Shown here in pieces: positions 9,197-18,266 of a DNA stretch of 64,000 bases (its first letter is position 1; every line of letters begins with the position of its first letter). This stretch comes from Betaproteobacteria bacterium. GTDB lineage: Bacteria; Pseudomonadota; Gammaproteobacteria; Burkholderiales; SG8-39. The DNA lies in the NCBI GenBank assembly GCA_947482825.1, contig CANKMT010000004.1:1-64000 (forward strand). The letters are read 5' to 3'. The notes under the pieces are model-generated. The model saw only the letters and a program-made list of their open reading frames with translations. It searched no databases and was not told the origin of the DNA. The translations under genes and the position numbers were made by a program.

Positions 9197-10162
9197 ATGC
9201 TGCAATATCGCTATCGTCCCGATGCCCCGGCAACGCGCCGCACCCGCACCGGTGCGGACCAGGCGTGGTCGGACTACTCCGCGATCATCGAGCGGCCGAA
9301 GATCACCTGGCCCGGCGGCAAGCGCGTTGCCGTATGGGTCGCCCCGAACGTGCTTTCGTGGGAATACCTGCCGCCGGCCGACCCATGGCTCGATGCGTGG
9401 GCGCGCACGCCGATCCCCGACCCGCAGGCCTATGGCCGGCAGGATTACGCGAACCGCGTGGGCTTCTGGCGCATGCTCGAAGTGCTCGACAAGCACGCCA
9501 CGCCCTGCACGGCGGTCATCAATACCGAGGCCCTGACCCGCTACCCCTCGATCCGCGATGCGCTGGTCGAGCGCAAGTGGAAGTACCTCGGCCACGGCAT
9601 CAACAACACGCGCTTCATCTTCGGCCACGACGAAGCCGCCGAGCGCGCCTACTACACCGAGATGCGCGATACGGTTGCCTCGCTCACCGGCACGCAGATG
9701 CTCGGCATGGGCGGACCCGGGCCGCAATCGGCCACCGAATCGACGCCCGACATCCTTGCGGAGATGGGATTCCTGTATCACGGCGACTGGTACCACGACG
9801 ACCAGCCGATGCCGCTACGGGTGCGCTCGGGCCGCCTGATCTCGCTCCCCTACGCGGCCGAGGTCAACGACGCGCCGTTCCTCGGCATGGCGTTCGAGAC
9901 CCAGGATTTCCTCGACGTGATCAAGCGCCAGTTCGATACGCTCTATGCCGAGGGCGAGCACAACGCACGCGTGATGTGCATCTCGATCCATCCGCAGCTG
10001 GTCGGCCAACCGCAACGCGCAAGGTACCTCGATGAGGCGCTCGAGTATGTGTTCTCGCACCCGGGGACCTGGAAGACCACCGCCGACGAGATTGCGCAGC
10101 ACTACCTTCAACACCACTACGACACCGCGTTGCGCCACCTCGATGCGCAGGTGAAGGCATGA
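9197..10162 (+). CDS. Polysaccharide deacetylase (NodB/PuuE-like) family protein 1
   Basis: WPGGKRVAVWVAPN, GHGINNTRF, MGGPGPQSATESTPDILAEMGFLY, CISIHPQLVGQP. Confidence 0.8.
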   Translation: MLQYRYRPDAPATRRTRTGADQAWSDYSAIIERPKITWPGGKRVAVWVAPNVLSWEYLPPADPWLDAWARTPIPDPQAYGRQDYANRVGFWRMLEVLDKHATPCTAVINTEALTRYPSIRDALVERKWKYLGHGINNTRFIFGHDEAAERAYYTEMRDTVASLTGTQMLGMGGPGPQSATESTPDILAEMGFLYHGDWYHDDQPMPLRVRSGRLISLPYAAEVNDAPFLGMAFETQDFLDVIKRQFDTLYAEGEHNARVMCISIHPQLVGQPQRARYLDEALEYVFSHPGTWKTTADEIAQHYLQHHYDTALRHLDAQVKA

Positions 10163-11073
10163 GCGCTTCCAATGCCTCCTCAACCAACCCGGCCTGGTTC
10201 CCCTCCGAGCCCATTGTCGGCCGCAAGAACATCCGGTGGCCCAACGGGGCGCGGCTCGCGTTCGGCGTTGTGGTCAGCATCGAGCAGTACGAGATGACGC
10301 AGGCCCCCGGCGCGTTCCTGCCGGTCACGCTGCCCGGCGGCATGGGCCGCGGTCCGTACCCGGATTTCCGTTCCTATTCGCTGCGCGAGTACGGCAACCG
10401 CATTGGCGTGTTCCGCGTCATGGAATCCCTTGATCGCCACGGCCTGCGCGCCACCGCCGCGATCGACGCCTCGGTGGCGACGCACAAACCGGTCATCCTG
10501 CGCGAATGCCTCAAGCGCAATTGGGAGATCGCCGCGCACGGCAATGCGGTCACGCAGGTGATCACCGCCAAGCTCGACGAGGTGGCGGAGCGCGAGCAGA
10601 TCTCGGCGGCGCTCTCAGCGCTGGAGCGCGCGACCGGCAAGCGGCCGCAGGGCTGGCACGGCCCGGAGTACGGCGAATCGGCGCGCACCCCCGGCCTGCT
10701 CGCCGAATTCGGCGTGAAGTACGTCCTCGACTGGCCGAACGACGAACTGCCCTATGCAATGAATACCCCGGCGGGGTCGCTGGTGTCGGTCCCGATGCTG
10801 GTGGATTTCGACGACGTGTTCGCTCACTGGTACCGAAAACTGCCGATGTCGCGTTGGCAAAGCTCGATCGCGGATGCGCTCGACCGGCTGTTGGAAGACG
10901 GCCAGACCCGCCCGCGCATGCTTATCGTCAACCTGCATCCGTGGCTGATCGGGCAGCCGTGGCGGATTTCTTATCTGGATGCGGTGCTGGCGGATTTGAA
11001 GCGGAGAGACGGGGTGTGGTGTGCGACTGCTGGGGAGATTGCGGAGTGCTGGGTGGTGCAGCAGGAGACCTGA
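10159..11073 (+). CDS. Polysaccharide deacetylase family protein 2
   Basis: WPNGARLAFGVVVSIEQYE, AAIDASVATH, WHGPEYGESARTPGLLAEFG; ATGA overlap with gene 1. Confidence 0.8.
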   Translation: MSASNASSTNPAWFPSEPIVGRKNIRWPNGARLAFGVVVSIEQYEMTQAPGAFLPVTLPGGMGRGPYPDFRSYSLREYGNRIGVFRVMESLDRHGLRATAAIDASVATHKPVILRECLKRNWEIAAHGNAVTQVITAKLDEVAEREQISAALSALERATGKRPQGWHGPEYGESARTPGLLAEFGVKYVLDWPNDELPYAMNTPAGSLVSVPMLVDFDDVFAHWYRKLPMSRWQSSIADALDRLLEDGQTRPRMLIVNLHPWLIGQPWRISYLDAVLADLKRRDGVWCATAGEIAECWVVQQET

Positions 11074-11105
11074 TCAGGCGGCGTACCGTATTTGACTTCC
11101 CATGG

Positions 11106-11175
11106 TCTCCCTATTTTGCGAATTTCCCGCGTTTGCGCGAACGCGCAAACACAAGAAATTCGCAAAATAGGGAGA
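11106..11175. repeat. Nested inverted repeat (21-bp perfect outer stem, 9-bp inner stem, AA centre)
   Basis: TCTCCCTATTTTGCGAATTTC / GAAATTCGCAAAATAGGGAGA enclosing GTTTGCGCG-AA-CGCGCAAAC; between convergent gene ends. Confidence 0.95.
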
Positions 11176-11186
11176 TTGGGTTAAGG

Positions 11187-12143
11187 TCAATTCGCGCGGA
11201 AGCCTGTTTGGGCGACGACTTCCTTCCATCGCTTCCATTCCAGCGCAAGCAGCGCCCCAAAGGCCTCAGGCGTCCCAGGCGTCGGCTCGATGCTCTGGCG
11301 CGCCAGCGTCGCGCGGATTTCGGAGTCCGCAAGTGCCAGGGTGATGTCCGCATTCAGGCGCGCCACGATGTCGCCCGGCATCCCCTTCGGACCCACGATG
11401 CCGAATAGGAACTGCACATCGACGCCGTCCTGTCCCTGCTCGACGAAAGTCGGCACGTTCGGCAGCGTGGACAACCGTTTGGGCCCGGTGACCGCGAGCG
11501 CTTTCAGCGTGCCTGCCTGAACGTGCGGTTGCGGGCCGGGCATGGTGTCGAGCAGAACCTGGATCTCGCCGCCCAACAGGCCCGTGTACGCTGGCCCGCC
11601 GCCCTTGTAGGGCACGTGCACCATGTCGATGCCGGCCGCGCGCTTCAACATCTCGCCGGCAAAGTGGTGAGCGCTGCCCGGGCCGACCGAACCGAAATTC
11701 AGCTTGCCGGGATTCTTCTTCGCGTAATCGACGAATTCGGCAAGCGTCTTTGCCGGCACCGCCTGCGTGACCACCAGCACGTAAGGGCCACGCGCGATCT
11801 CGATGATCGGCGTGAACGACTGCACCGGATCGTAGGCGATGTCCTTGATCGACGCCGGGCCGACGATCAGGTTCGAGAGCACGCCGAACAGCAGCGTATA
11901 GCCGTCCGGCGCGGCGCGCGCGACCGTAGCGGCGCCGATGGTCCCAGCCGCACCCACGCGGTTCTCGACCACGACCGATTGACCGAGGCGCTTGGAGAGG
12001 ACCGCGCCGATCTGGCGCGAGATCGTGTCGGTGGCCGCACCCGGCGGGAAACCGTTCACGAGCGTCACCGGCCGAGTGGGATAGCCTTGTGCGTTCACTC
12101 CGCTGGAAAACAGGCACAGCAGGATTGCGATCCATCGTTTCAT
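11187..12143 (-). CDS. TctC/Bug family solute-binding protein
   Basis: GYPTRPVTLVNGFPPGAATDTISRQ; RVGAAGTIGAATVARAAPDGYTLLFG. Confidence 0.9.
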   Translation of the reverse strand: MKRWIAILLCLFSSGVNAQGYPTRPVTLVNGFPPGAATDTISRQIGAVLSKRLGQSVVVENRVGAAGTIGAATVARAAPDGYTLLFGVLSNLIVGPASIKDIAYDPVQSFTPIIEIARGPYVLVVTQAVPAKTLAEFVDYAKKNPGKLNFGSVGPGSAHHFAGEMLKRAAGIDMVHVPYKGGGPAYTGLLGGEIQVLLDTMPGPQPHVQAGTLKALAVTGPKRLSTLPNVPTFVEQGQDGVDVQFLFGIVGPKGMPGDIVARLNADITLALADSEIRATLARQSIEPTPGTPEAFGALLALEWKRWKEVVAQTGFRAN

Positions 12144-12156
12144 CGCATTACCCCGG

Positions 12157-13905
12157 CTAACTCGAGCAAACCACGTCGAGCACCGCCTGGCGGCGTTCGT
12201 CCCTGACCATGCGAATTGCACGCTCAAGCGCTGCTGGCAGTTCTGCCGAGTCGGTCACGCGCTCGCCGTAGCCGCCCGCGCACTCGACCACTTTTTCGAG
12301 TCGCAGCCGCTGGTCGAAGTAGGTCAGGGGCTCGAGCGTGCGGTTCCGCGCGGCGTGCCCTTGCGGGTAAAGATGCCTGGTGGCTGAACCGACTTCATTC
12401 CATTTCTGGTTGTCGACGATGACCGTGAGGAAAGGCGCGTCCTGCTCGAGCGCCACGTAGTGCGCTGCCACCGGCGCGCAGAACATGTACGAGCCGTCGC
12501 CTTCCACCGCGACGACCAACCGCTCGGGTGCCGCGAGCTTCGCGCCGAGCGCCGCGCCCATGCCCCAGCCGAGCCCTCCTGCCGCGCCCAGAGAAAAGTA
12601 CGAGCCTTCCCGCTCGCTTGTGTAGTGCTGCGGAGCGAACTGCGGTGCTTCGCGGATCAGGATCGCCTCTGCGCCGACCGCCTTGTCCACGCAGTGCGTG
12701 AGCCAGGCGGGATGGATGACCGATTGCTTGCGTGCCGATTCGACCTCTTGTGCGAGCGCCTTGTCTCGCGCGATTCGCGCACTCGCGACTCGTTCGCGGC
12801 GCCCGTCGATCCTTGCGGCAGCGATTTTCTCGTAGGCCGCAGAGGCGAGATCCAGCGCCCGAAGGCTCGCGGCGGCACTGCCGGTGATCCCGAGATCGCA
12901 TTCGAAGCCGCGGATCGGCATGCGTTGGAAGAGCGGATCGACGCCGATGTGAACGACCTTGGCCTCCGCGAGCGGGCGAATCTTGCTGGGAATCCACGGC
13001 ACCGCGCAATCGATCACGATCACGAGGTCTGCATTGGCGAGGAGCGGCGCCGGATCGTAGCCTGCATGCATGGGGTGGCTCGTGGGCAACGAAACGCAGC
13101 GCGGCACGTACTGCACCACCGGGACCGCCATGCGCGCCGCGAGCGAACCCAAAGCCCCCACCGCACTGCGATCGAACCCGGCGCTGGTGGTGATGATCAT
13201 CGGTCGCTCGGCCGCAGCCAGCATCGCAGCCACTCGGGAGATGGCCTCCGGATCCGGATACGGTGCGACCGGATGCGCATGCCGGTCCGCCGGCGAGTAA
13301 GTGAACTTGCCCATCGGGCTCGCCAGCACTTCGCGCGGCAACGTGAGGTAGACCGGCCCTTGGGGCGGCGCGTGCGCGATGTTGAGCGCGCGGTCGACGA
13401 CGGTTTCCAGTTGCGTGCCGTTGCGCAGCTCGTAGTCCCACTTGACCGCCTCGCGCACCATGCCGGCCTGGTCGTACATTTCCTGCGTCCAGTGGATGTG
13501 GATGTTGCGGCCGCCCTCCATGCCGGTCTCGGTGATCGGCGTGCGGCCGGCGGTGAGCAGCATCGGCACGTTGGCCTGCGCGGCATTGAGAAGGCCGCAG
13601 ATGGTGTTCGCGGTGCCGACGTTGACGTGGACCATCACCGCCTGCGCCTGACCGCTGACCATCCAGTGCCCCATCGCCATGCAGACCGCGACGTTCTCGT
13701 GGGGAACCGTGACGGGCTTGGGCACGGGCACCCCGGCCTCGACCGAGCGCACATACCCTTCGATCAGCGGCGCGAAGTCGGTGCCTGCGTTGGCGAAGAG
13801 GTTCTCGATGCCGCGGTCGGCCAACAGGCGCAGGTAGGCCTCGCCGACGGTCGCTGCTTCCACGGTGGTCCCGGCTACCGCAGGTGGAGTGACAGGGCTG
13901 TTCAT
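12157..13905 (-). CDS. Thiamine-pyrophosphate-dependent enzyme (acetolactate synthase-like)
   Basis: PVTVPHENVAVCMAMGHWMVSGQ; AVEGDGSYMFCAP...VIVDNQKWNEV TPP-binding motif. Confidence 0.88.
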   Translation of the reverse strand: MNSPVTPPAVAGTTVEAATVGEAYLRLLADRGIENLFANAGTDFAPLIEGYVRSVEAGVPVPKPVTVPHENVAVCMAMGHWMVSGQAQAVMVHVNVGTANTICGLLNAAQANVPMLLTAGRTPITETGMEGGRNIHIHWTQEMYDQAGMVREAVKWDYELRNGTQLETVVDRALNIAHAPPQGPVYLTLPREVLASPMGKFTYSPADRHAHPVAPYPDPEAISRVAAMLAAAERPMIITTSAGFDRSAVGALGSLAARMAVPVVQYVPRCVSLPTSHPMHAGYDPAPLLANADLVIVIDCAVPWIPSKIRPLAEAKVVHIGVDPLFQRMPIRGFECDLGITGSAAASLRALDLASAAYEKIAAARIDGRRERVASARIARDKALAQEVESARKQSVIHPAWLTHCVDKAVGAEAILIREAPQFAPQHYTSEREGSYFSLGAAGGLGWGMGAALGAKLAAPERLVVAVEGDGSYMFCAPVAAHYVALEQDAPFLTVIVDNQKWNEVGSATRHLYPQGHAARNRTLEPLTYFDQRLRLEKVVECAGGYGERVTDSAELPAALERAIRMVRDERRQAVLDVVCSS

Positions 13906-14735
13906 CGTTTCTTTCCTTTTCCTTTGGCGCCCGGCTGGCTCAGGCCAAGTGCATCGTAGACCGCAGGCCACGGCAGGGCGAAAGTGGAGGCGCGGCTGGG
14001 CGCGGTGCCGTTGAATCGTTTCAGGTCCACGGCCATTTCCGCAGCCTTCACCGCCAGCGCCACGCTGTCCAGGACCACGGCCGGCGCAGCAGAGACCTTG
14101 AGCGCCGCGCCGAACAGCAGGCTCGGCAGGCCGCCTGCGGGAATCACGACTTCGATGCCGCGGTCGATGAGGCCGCGGATCTCTTTCGCGTACTTCGCGC
14201 CGATGGCCCTGGCCACCTTGGGGTCGCCAAAGGCAAGCACGTAGTCGTTGGCAGCCGATTCGACCGCCGAGACCGCGACCACTCGCTGCTGCAGACCATA
14301 GCGCAGCACCTGGTCCTCGTGGTACGGGATATGGATCGGGTGGATGGTCACCAGGCCGATCTTGCGCCCGAGCGTGCACGCATGGAGCATTGCGTTCTCG
14401 CCAAGACCTACTACGGGAATGTCCACCGCCGAGCGCGAGTCCCACAGGCCGGAATCCTGGAAGTGGCCGAGGATGTAGGCGTCGTAGCCGTCGCGCTCGG
14501 CGCGGATTGCGTTCTTGACTGCGTCGAGGGCGCAGCGCGTTTCTGTAATGCGGTGGCGGCGCGCCGGCGGCGACATGCCGACCACGTCGATCTGCGTACC
14601 CGGCCGGGCAACGCGATTGATGTGCTCCGAGAGGCGGTCGTGATAGGCGCGGGTCTCGTCGTGGTCGGTGAAGCTCTGATACCAGATGCGCATCGGCGCG
14701 CCCTGCACTTCGCCTTTTGCGTTCGCTTTCTTCAT
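13902..14735 (-). CDS. Aspartate/glutamate racemase superfamily-like protein
   Basis: YILGHFQDSGLWDSRSAVDIPVVGLGENAM...GLIDRGIEVVIPAGGLPSLLFG; 4-nt overlap with TPP enzyme. Confidence 0.7.
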   Translation of the reverse strand: MKKANAKGEVQGAPMRIWYQSFTDHDETRAYHDRLSEHINRVARPGTQIDVVGMSPPARRHRITETRCALDAVKNAIRAERDGYDAYILGHFQDSGLWDSRSAVDIPVVGLGENAMLHACTLGRKIGLVTIHPIHIPYHEDQVLRYGLQQRVVAVSAVESAANDYVLAFGDPKVARAIGAKYAKEIRGLIDRGIEVVIPAGGLPSLLFGAALKVSAAPAVVLDSVALAVKAAEMAVDLKRFNGTAPSRASTFALPWPAVYDALGLSQPGAKGKGKKR

Positions 14736-16390
14736 GCGGACTCCTTTTGCGGCGCCTTTGCGCGGCGCTTGAGCGGCCGCAGGTCGAAGCAGGCGGCGGT
14801 TCCCAGCAGGTTCGCGCCCAGTTCGCGCACCGCGCCTCGCTGCAGTTTCTGCGTGGCGGTCGTCGGCAGGACCGGCACGAAGGCGATCCAGCCGGGGCAC
14901 TTGAAATACGCCGTGCGTTGGATCGCCCATTCGAAGATCTCGCGCGCCTCGATCGTGCCGGCCGGTCGCGCAGAAACGACGCAGGCCATGACCTCCTCGC
15001 CACGAACGTCATCGGGCACGCCGGTGACGGCCACCTGCACGACCATCGGATGCGCCCGCAGCGTCTCCTCGACCTCGAGCGCCGAGATGTTCTCGCCGCT
15101 GCGGCGGATCACGTTCTTCCTGCGGTCGACGAAATGCAGCGTCCCGTCGGGCCAGCGCCGCACCACGTCGCCGGTGTGCCACCAGCCGCCCGCCCAGCCG
15201 GCCTCGGTGGCGGCAGGGTCCTTGAGGTACCCCGAGAAGAAGCCGAGCTTCGGATCCGGCCCGGCGTGCCGGACCAGCAATTCACCCGGCTCTCCGGCGG
15301 AAACATCAAGCCCGGCTTCATCGACGATCCGGAACTCGACTTCCGGCTTGGGTTTGCCAAAGCAGCGCGTGCCCAGATGGCGCGGTTCGTCGTCGGCGCT
15401 GATCGCGGCGCCGGCACCGGTCTCGGTCATTGCCCAGCCCTCGATCAACGGAAATCTGAAGCGCTTCTCGAAGGCTTCGTGGTGCTGGAGTTCGACGTTG
15501 GCGGCCGTGCCGTAGCGTACGCAGTGTGCGGTGTCGTCCGGCGAAGGGGGCAGCCCGAGAAGGATCGCCGGCATTACGCCAAGGCAATGGATACCGGTGG
15601 CGCGAGTCTCGCGCACATCGCTCCACCACGTCTTCGGATGGAATCGGTCGAGCTGGATCACGCAGCCCCCGGACATCACCATGCCCATGGTCGAGCCACC
15701 CATCGCATTCATGTGGAACATCGGCAACGGCGTAAGCACGCGAGAGCGACCCGCTTCGAGTTGCACATACCCTCGGCGGTTCATGTAGCGCAAGCCCATG
15801 CGCAGGAAGTATTCGTTGCTAAGCAGGCACCCTTTGGGCTTTCCGGTGGTGCCCGAGGTATACATCAGGGCGCACTCGTTGCCGTTGCCGGCGGCCGCAG
15901 GCTCGACGACCCTGCGCACGCCTTCGCTGATGTCGCGTGCCGCCATGACCGGCACCGCACGTCCTGCTTGCTTCGCCGCCGCGCCAAGGTCGTCGAGCCG
16001 CTCCGGAATGCCGACCGCCATCACGGCCTCGCTGTGCGCTAGCAGGTAGGCGATTTCGGGCCGCCGATAGTCCGGGTTGACCGGCACAACGCTGGCGCCA
16101 AGCGCATTCAGTGCGAACCAGTGCAGGAAGAACTCCGGCCGGTTCTCGAGCAGGAGAGCGACGCGTTGTCCGCCACCAAGGCCGGCGCTTCGATAGCACT
16201 GCGCCAGGCGATCGACCTGCGCGAAGGCTTCGGCATAGGTCAGCGCAATCGGCCCCTGGGCATACCCGGCGCATGCCGAGGACGGGATGAGGAGAAACTG
16301 GTTGCCAGGATAGCGGGCGGCCGCTGCCGCCAGCGCAGCGTACGGGCTGGCTTCGAGCCCCGTGTCGCTCGAAGCGCCGGATGCCCTCAT
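14732..16390 (-). CDS. AMP-binding acyl-CoA synthetase/ligase (CaiC-like)
   Basis: MYTSGTTGKPKGCLLSN; WWHTGDVVRRWPDGTLHFVDRRKNVIRRSGENISALEVEE. Confidence 0.92.
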   Translation of the reverse strand: MRASGASSDTGLEASPYAALAAAAARYPGNQFLLIPSSACAGYAQGPIALTYAEAFAQVDRLAQCYRSAGLGGGQRVALLLENRPEFFLHWFALNALGASVVPVNPDYRRPEIAYLLAHSEAVMAVGIPERLDDLGAAAKQAGRAVPVMAARDISEGVRRVVEPAAAGNGNECALMYTSGTTGKPKGCLLSNEYFLRMGLRYMNRRGYVQLEAGRSRVLTPLPMFHMNAMGGSTMGMVMSGGCVIQLDRFHPKTWWSDVRETRATGIHCLGVMPAILLGLPPSPDDTAHCVRYGTAANVELQHHEAFEKRFRFPLIEGWAMTETGAGAAISADDEPRHLGTRCFGKPKPEVEFRIVDEAGLDVSAGEPGELLVRHAGPDPKLGFFSGYLKDPAATEAGWAGGWWHTGDVVRRWPDGTLHFVDRRKNVIRRSGENISALEVEETLRAHPMVVQVAVTGVPDDVRGEEVMACVVSARPAGTIEAREIFEWAIQRTAYFKCPGWIAFVPVLPTTATQKLQRGAVRELGANLLGTAACFDLRPLKRRAKAPQKESA

Positions 16391-17355
16391 TGCGGCAGCA
16401 GCTTGAGTTCCTTGAGCAACGGCACCGCCCGCGCTTCGGCGCGCGCCACCGTTTCGTCGAACGCCTCGGGGGCGATGTAGCCGCTCTTGAGGCCGATGTC
16501 GTTTAGCGCCTTGACGAAGTCCGGATCCTCGGTGGCCCGCCGCAACGCATCGTGAAGGCGCTTGATGCGCTCAGGCGGCGTGCTGCGTCGGAGCGCGACG
16601 CCGACCAGGGGATTGAAGAGTTCCGGGCCCTGGATGCCTTTCTCGAGCGCCGTGGGCACATCCGGGAAATCAGGGAAGCGTTGGGGCGTCACGGTGACCA
16701 GCAGCTTGGCCGTCCCGGCGCGCGCAAGCGCGCGGATGCCGGCGATGTCGATCAGGGCCGCGTTCACGTGCCCTCCGAGCACCGCGTTGGTGAACTCGCT
16801 GCTGCCGCGGTAAGGCACATCGGTGACCTGAACGCCGGCGGAACGAAAGAACAGCAGGCCCTGCAGCTGCAGGGAGGTCCCCGGCCCCACATGGCCGAAC
16901 TTGAGCGCGCCCGGGTTGGCGCGGCCGTAGGCAATCAGGTCCTCGTAGCTGTTCCATGGCGCATCGGCCTTGACGAACAGCAGGTGGCGGAACTCGGCGT
17001 AGCCCAGCAAAGTGCTCACTTCCGCGAGGTCGAACGCAAGCTTCTGCGTATGCGAGGTCATCGCCTTGTAGGAGCTGGTATGCATCGAGATGGTGTAGCC
17101 GTCGGCCGGCGCGCGCGCGAGCTCGGCCATTGCGAGCGTGCCGCCGGCGCCGCCCATGTTCGAGACCACCATCGGTTGGCCGAGCTGCTTGGCTCCGGCC
17201 GCGGCAAGCGCGCGCACGCTGAGGTCCGTCGGGCCGCCTGCAGCGAAGCCGAGGATGAAGCGGATTGGCTTGTCGGGGAACTGCGAGTGCGCCGGGGCGC
17301 AGAAGGCGGCGGCAAGGAAGGCAACGAGGAGCAGGGGGCGCAGGGTCAGGCGCAT
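16387..17355 (-). CDS. TctC/Bug family solute-binding protein
   Basis: QFPDKPIRFILGFAAGGPTDLSVRALA; GGAGGTLAMAELARAPADGYTISM. Confidence 0.9.
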   Translation of the reverse strand: MRLTLRPLLLVAFLAAAFCAPAHSQFPDKPIRFILGFAAGGPTDLSVRALAAAGAKQLGQPMVVSNMGGAGGTLAMAELARAPADGYTISMHTSSYKAMTSHTQKLAFDLAEVSTLLGYAEFRHLLFVKADAPWNSYEDLIAYGRANPGALKFGHVGPGTSLQLQGLLFFRSAGVQVTDVPYRGSSEFTNAVLGGHVNAALIDIAGIRALARAGTAKLLVTVTPQRFPDFPDVPTALEKGIQGPELFNPLVGVALRRSTPPERIKRLHDALRRATEDPDFVKALNDIGLKSGYIAPEAFDETVARAEARAVPLLKELKLLPQ

Positions 17356-17426
17356 CGGATTCTCCCGAAGGACGCGAGGGCCGGAGCGGCCCCTGTTCGT
17401 TGCATTCTACAAGTAAAGATCTCCGC

Positions 17427-18266
17427 TCAGCAGCACGTCGCGTAGCGCTCTTTCATTATCCTGAGCACCTGGTCCGGGTCGCGCTGCCACCAGTCCGGCT
17501 CGGAAAAAATCTCGACCTCGCTGTATCCCGCGTAACCCGCACCCTCGACCAGCGCCCGGATGCGCGGCAGGTCGATGATGCCGTCGCCCATCATGCCGCG
17601 ATCGAACGCAAGGTCCTTGGTCGGCACCAACCAGTCGCAGATGTGATGTGCAAGAAGACGCGCCTTTCCTGCGCGCGCAATTTGCGCCTCGAGTTGCGGG
17701 TCCCACCATACGTGGTAGACGTCCACCGCAACGCCGAGCGCGCCGGTCTTCCCGGGATCTAGAAGGTCACAAACGTCGAGGGCTTGGCCCAGCGTGTTGA
17801 TGCAGGCGCGGTCAGCCGCCTGCATTGGATGCAAAGGCTCGATAGCAAGCGGCACCTTTGCGGCCTTCGCGTGGGGCAGGATGGCCGCAATACCATCGCG
17901 TACCTGCTCGCGCGCGCCCGCGATGTCCTTGGAGCCGGCGGGAAGCCCGCCGACCACGAGAATCAGGCAGCTCGCGCCGAGCGCCTGCGCTTCCTCGATG
18001 GCGCGCAGGTTGTCGTCGATCGCCGCCTTGCGGCCGACCGCATCGGGTGCCGGAAACATCCCGCCGCGGCACAGGCCGGTGACCGCGAGCCCGTGCGCCT
18101 TGATGGATTGCACCGCTGCCGACACGCCCATTTCCTGCAGCCGGTCGCGCCAGACGGTGATGCCGCGGATGCCGTGGCGTGCGCAGCCTTCGATAGCCTG
18201 GGCGAGGGTCCATTTCTTCGTGGTGATCGTATTCAGCGACAAGCGCGCGGGATCGGCCGGTTTCAT
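17427..18266 (-). CDS. Sugar phosphate isomerase/epimerase (AP-endonuclease-2-like TIM barrel)
   Basis: LAIEPLHPMQAADRACINTLGQALDVCD; VAVDVYHVWWDP; GYSEVEIFSEPDWW. Confidence 0.85.
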   Translation of the reverse strand: MKPADPARLSLNTITTKKWTLAQAIEGCARHGIRGITVWRDRLQEMGVSAAVQSIKAHGLAVTGLCRGGMFPAPDAVGRKAAIDDNLRAIEEAQALGASCLILVVGGLPAGSKDIAGAREQVRDGIAAILPHAKAAKVPLAIEPLHPMQAADRACINTLGQALDVCDLLDPGKTGALGVAVDVYHVWWDPQLEAQIARAGKARLLAHHICDWLVPTKDLAFDRGMMGDGIIDLPRIRALVEGAGYAGYSEVEIFSEPDWWQRDPDQVLRIMKERYATCC

